A stretch of DNA of 42,645 nt from Gnetum montanum. Taxonomy: Eukaryota; Streptophyta; Gnetopsida; Gnetales; Gnetaceae. The stretch lies in NCBI GenBank assembly GCA_015680685.1, contig MNCI01005309.1, positions 11,502 to 54,146 of the forward strand, given 5' to 3'. Positions 42,291 to 42,645 of the stretch are shown here, piece after piece (within the stretch, counting starts at the first letter, position 1; each line of letters opens with the position of its first letter). The notes under the pieces were generated by a model that was given only the letters and a program-made list of their open reading frames with translations, was not told the DNA's origin and did no database searches. A program made the position numbers and the translations under genes.

Positions 42291-42487
42291 AAGGGGCTAT
42301 TGATTAGTCCAAGTCTTCAATGGAGAAGAAGGTAATTGTACTTAAGTGAAGGAAAGCTTCTAGCACTTAGGGAGTCAATGGATGATGCTATATGGGTCCA
42401 TGAGATCAAACCTCAAGAGCAAGTGATCACTTCAACCCCTACTCCCTTGTTCACATGATTTCACATTTTGAAGGCTAAAAGAGTTGG
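42291..42487 (+). other. 3' tail and polypurine tract of element F
   Basis: No gene. The purine-rich GAAGGCTAAAAGAGTTGG (42470-42487) sits directly before the 3' LTR and is the likely polypurine tract. Confidence 0.55.
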
Positions 42488-42645
42488 TGTAGGGATATGT
42501 CTTCTGATTCCCTTGTGATTTTTCCTACAAGTTGTATTTTGTAGGTTTTAGGTTCTATAAATACATCTTGAAGTTTAAGGAAACATCTTTCTTGGAAGTT
42601 GGAACTTCATAGGAGACATCTGGAACATGCAAGAGATGTCTTTTG
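42488..42645 (+). mobile_element. Start of the 3' LTR of element F (cut by the window end)
   Basis: It aligns with 37833-37990: shared start, tttttcctacaagtt, and repeated agacatct words. A TATA-like word (tctataaatac, 42551-42561) is not present in the 5' copy. The rest lies outside the window. Confidence 0.75.

Overview
This is a stretch of nuclear plant DNA built almost entirely of old, broken, mutually nested retrotransposons. I see no intact host gene, tRNA or rRNA. Evidence for a plant: Tat-type and Athila-like Ty3 elements with plant-style domains, a tRNA-Asp primer site, a Ty1/copia gag, a plant L1 fragment and a Ty3 element with a chromovirus-like protease. The LTR pairs differ by roughly 12-18 percent (my eye estimates), mostly by transitions at CpG sites. 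That fits a large, slowly purged and heavily methylated genome such as a gymnosperm's, but this is inference, not identification.

Layout. Element C (1-4997, minus strand) is the 3' part of an Athila-like element: partial 3' LTR, polypurine tract, a decayed extra coiled-coil ORF and a spacer. Element B, a Tat-type element (minus), interrupts it. B has a 3' LTR at 4998-6739 and a 3' UTR that stops at 6815 and resumes at 25418-26842. Element A (6816-25417, minus) sits inside B's 3' UTR. It is an 18.6-kb Tat element with both LTRs, gag, protease and a pol with RT, a degenerate RNase H, a second archaeal-type RNase H and integrase. All its genes are broken by stops.

Between A's protease and RT lies a 4.7-kb gene on the opposite (plus) strand. 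It has its own TATA box and about nine exons, and two of its introns keep the reading frame exactly. Arrays of a short hairpin-forming repeat lie at A's module boundaries, and the stem sequences change in a compensatory way from unit to unit.

Element D (26843-33974, minus) is a gag-protease element with no RT or integrase. It has a clear tRNA-Asp primer site and polypurine-like motifs repeated at its internal module edges. It abuts element E (33975-about 36240, minus), a truncated Ty1/copia element, followed by a decayed L1 fragment (plus). Element F (37833 to the window end, plus) is a chromovirus-like Ty3 element. Its RT, RNase H and most of integrase are replaced by an acidic spacer ORF between protease and the integrase C-terminus.

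The genes do not form a host pathway; they are modules of parasitic elements. The least explained items are the spliced antisense gene, the covarying hairpin minisatellite that brackets it, and CpG-bearing palindromes that each of the three main LTR families carries in its own version upstream of or near its promoter.
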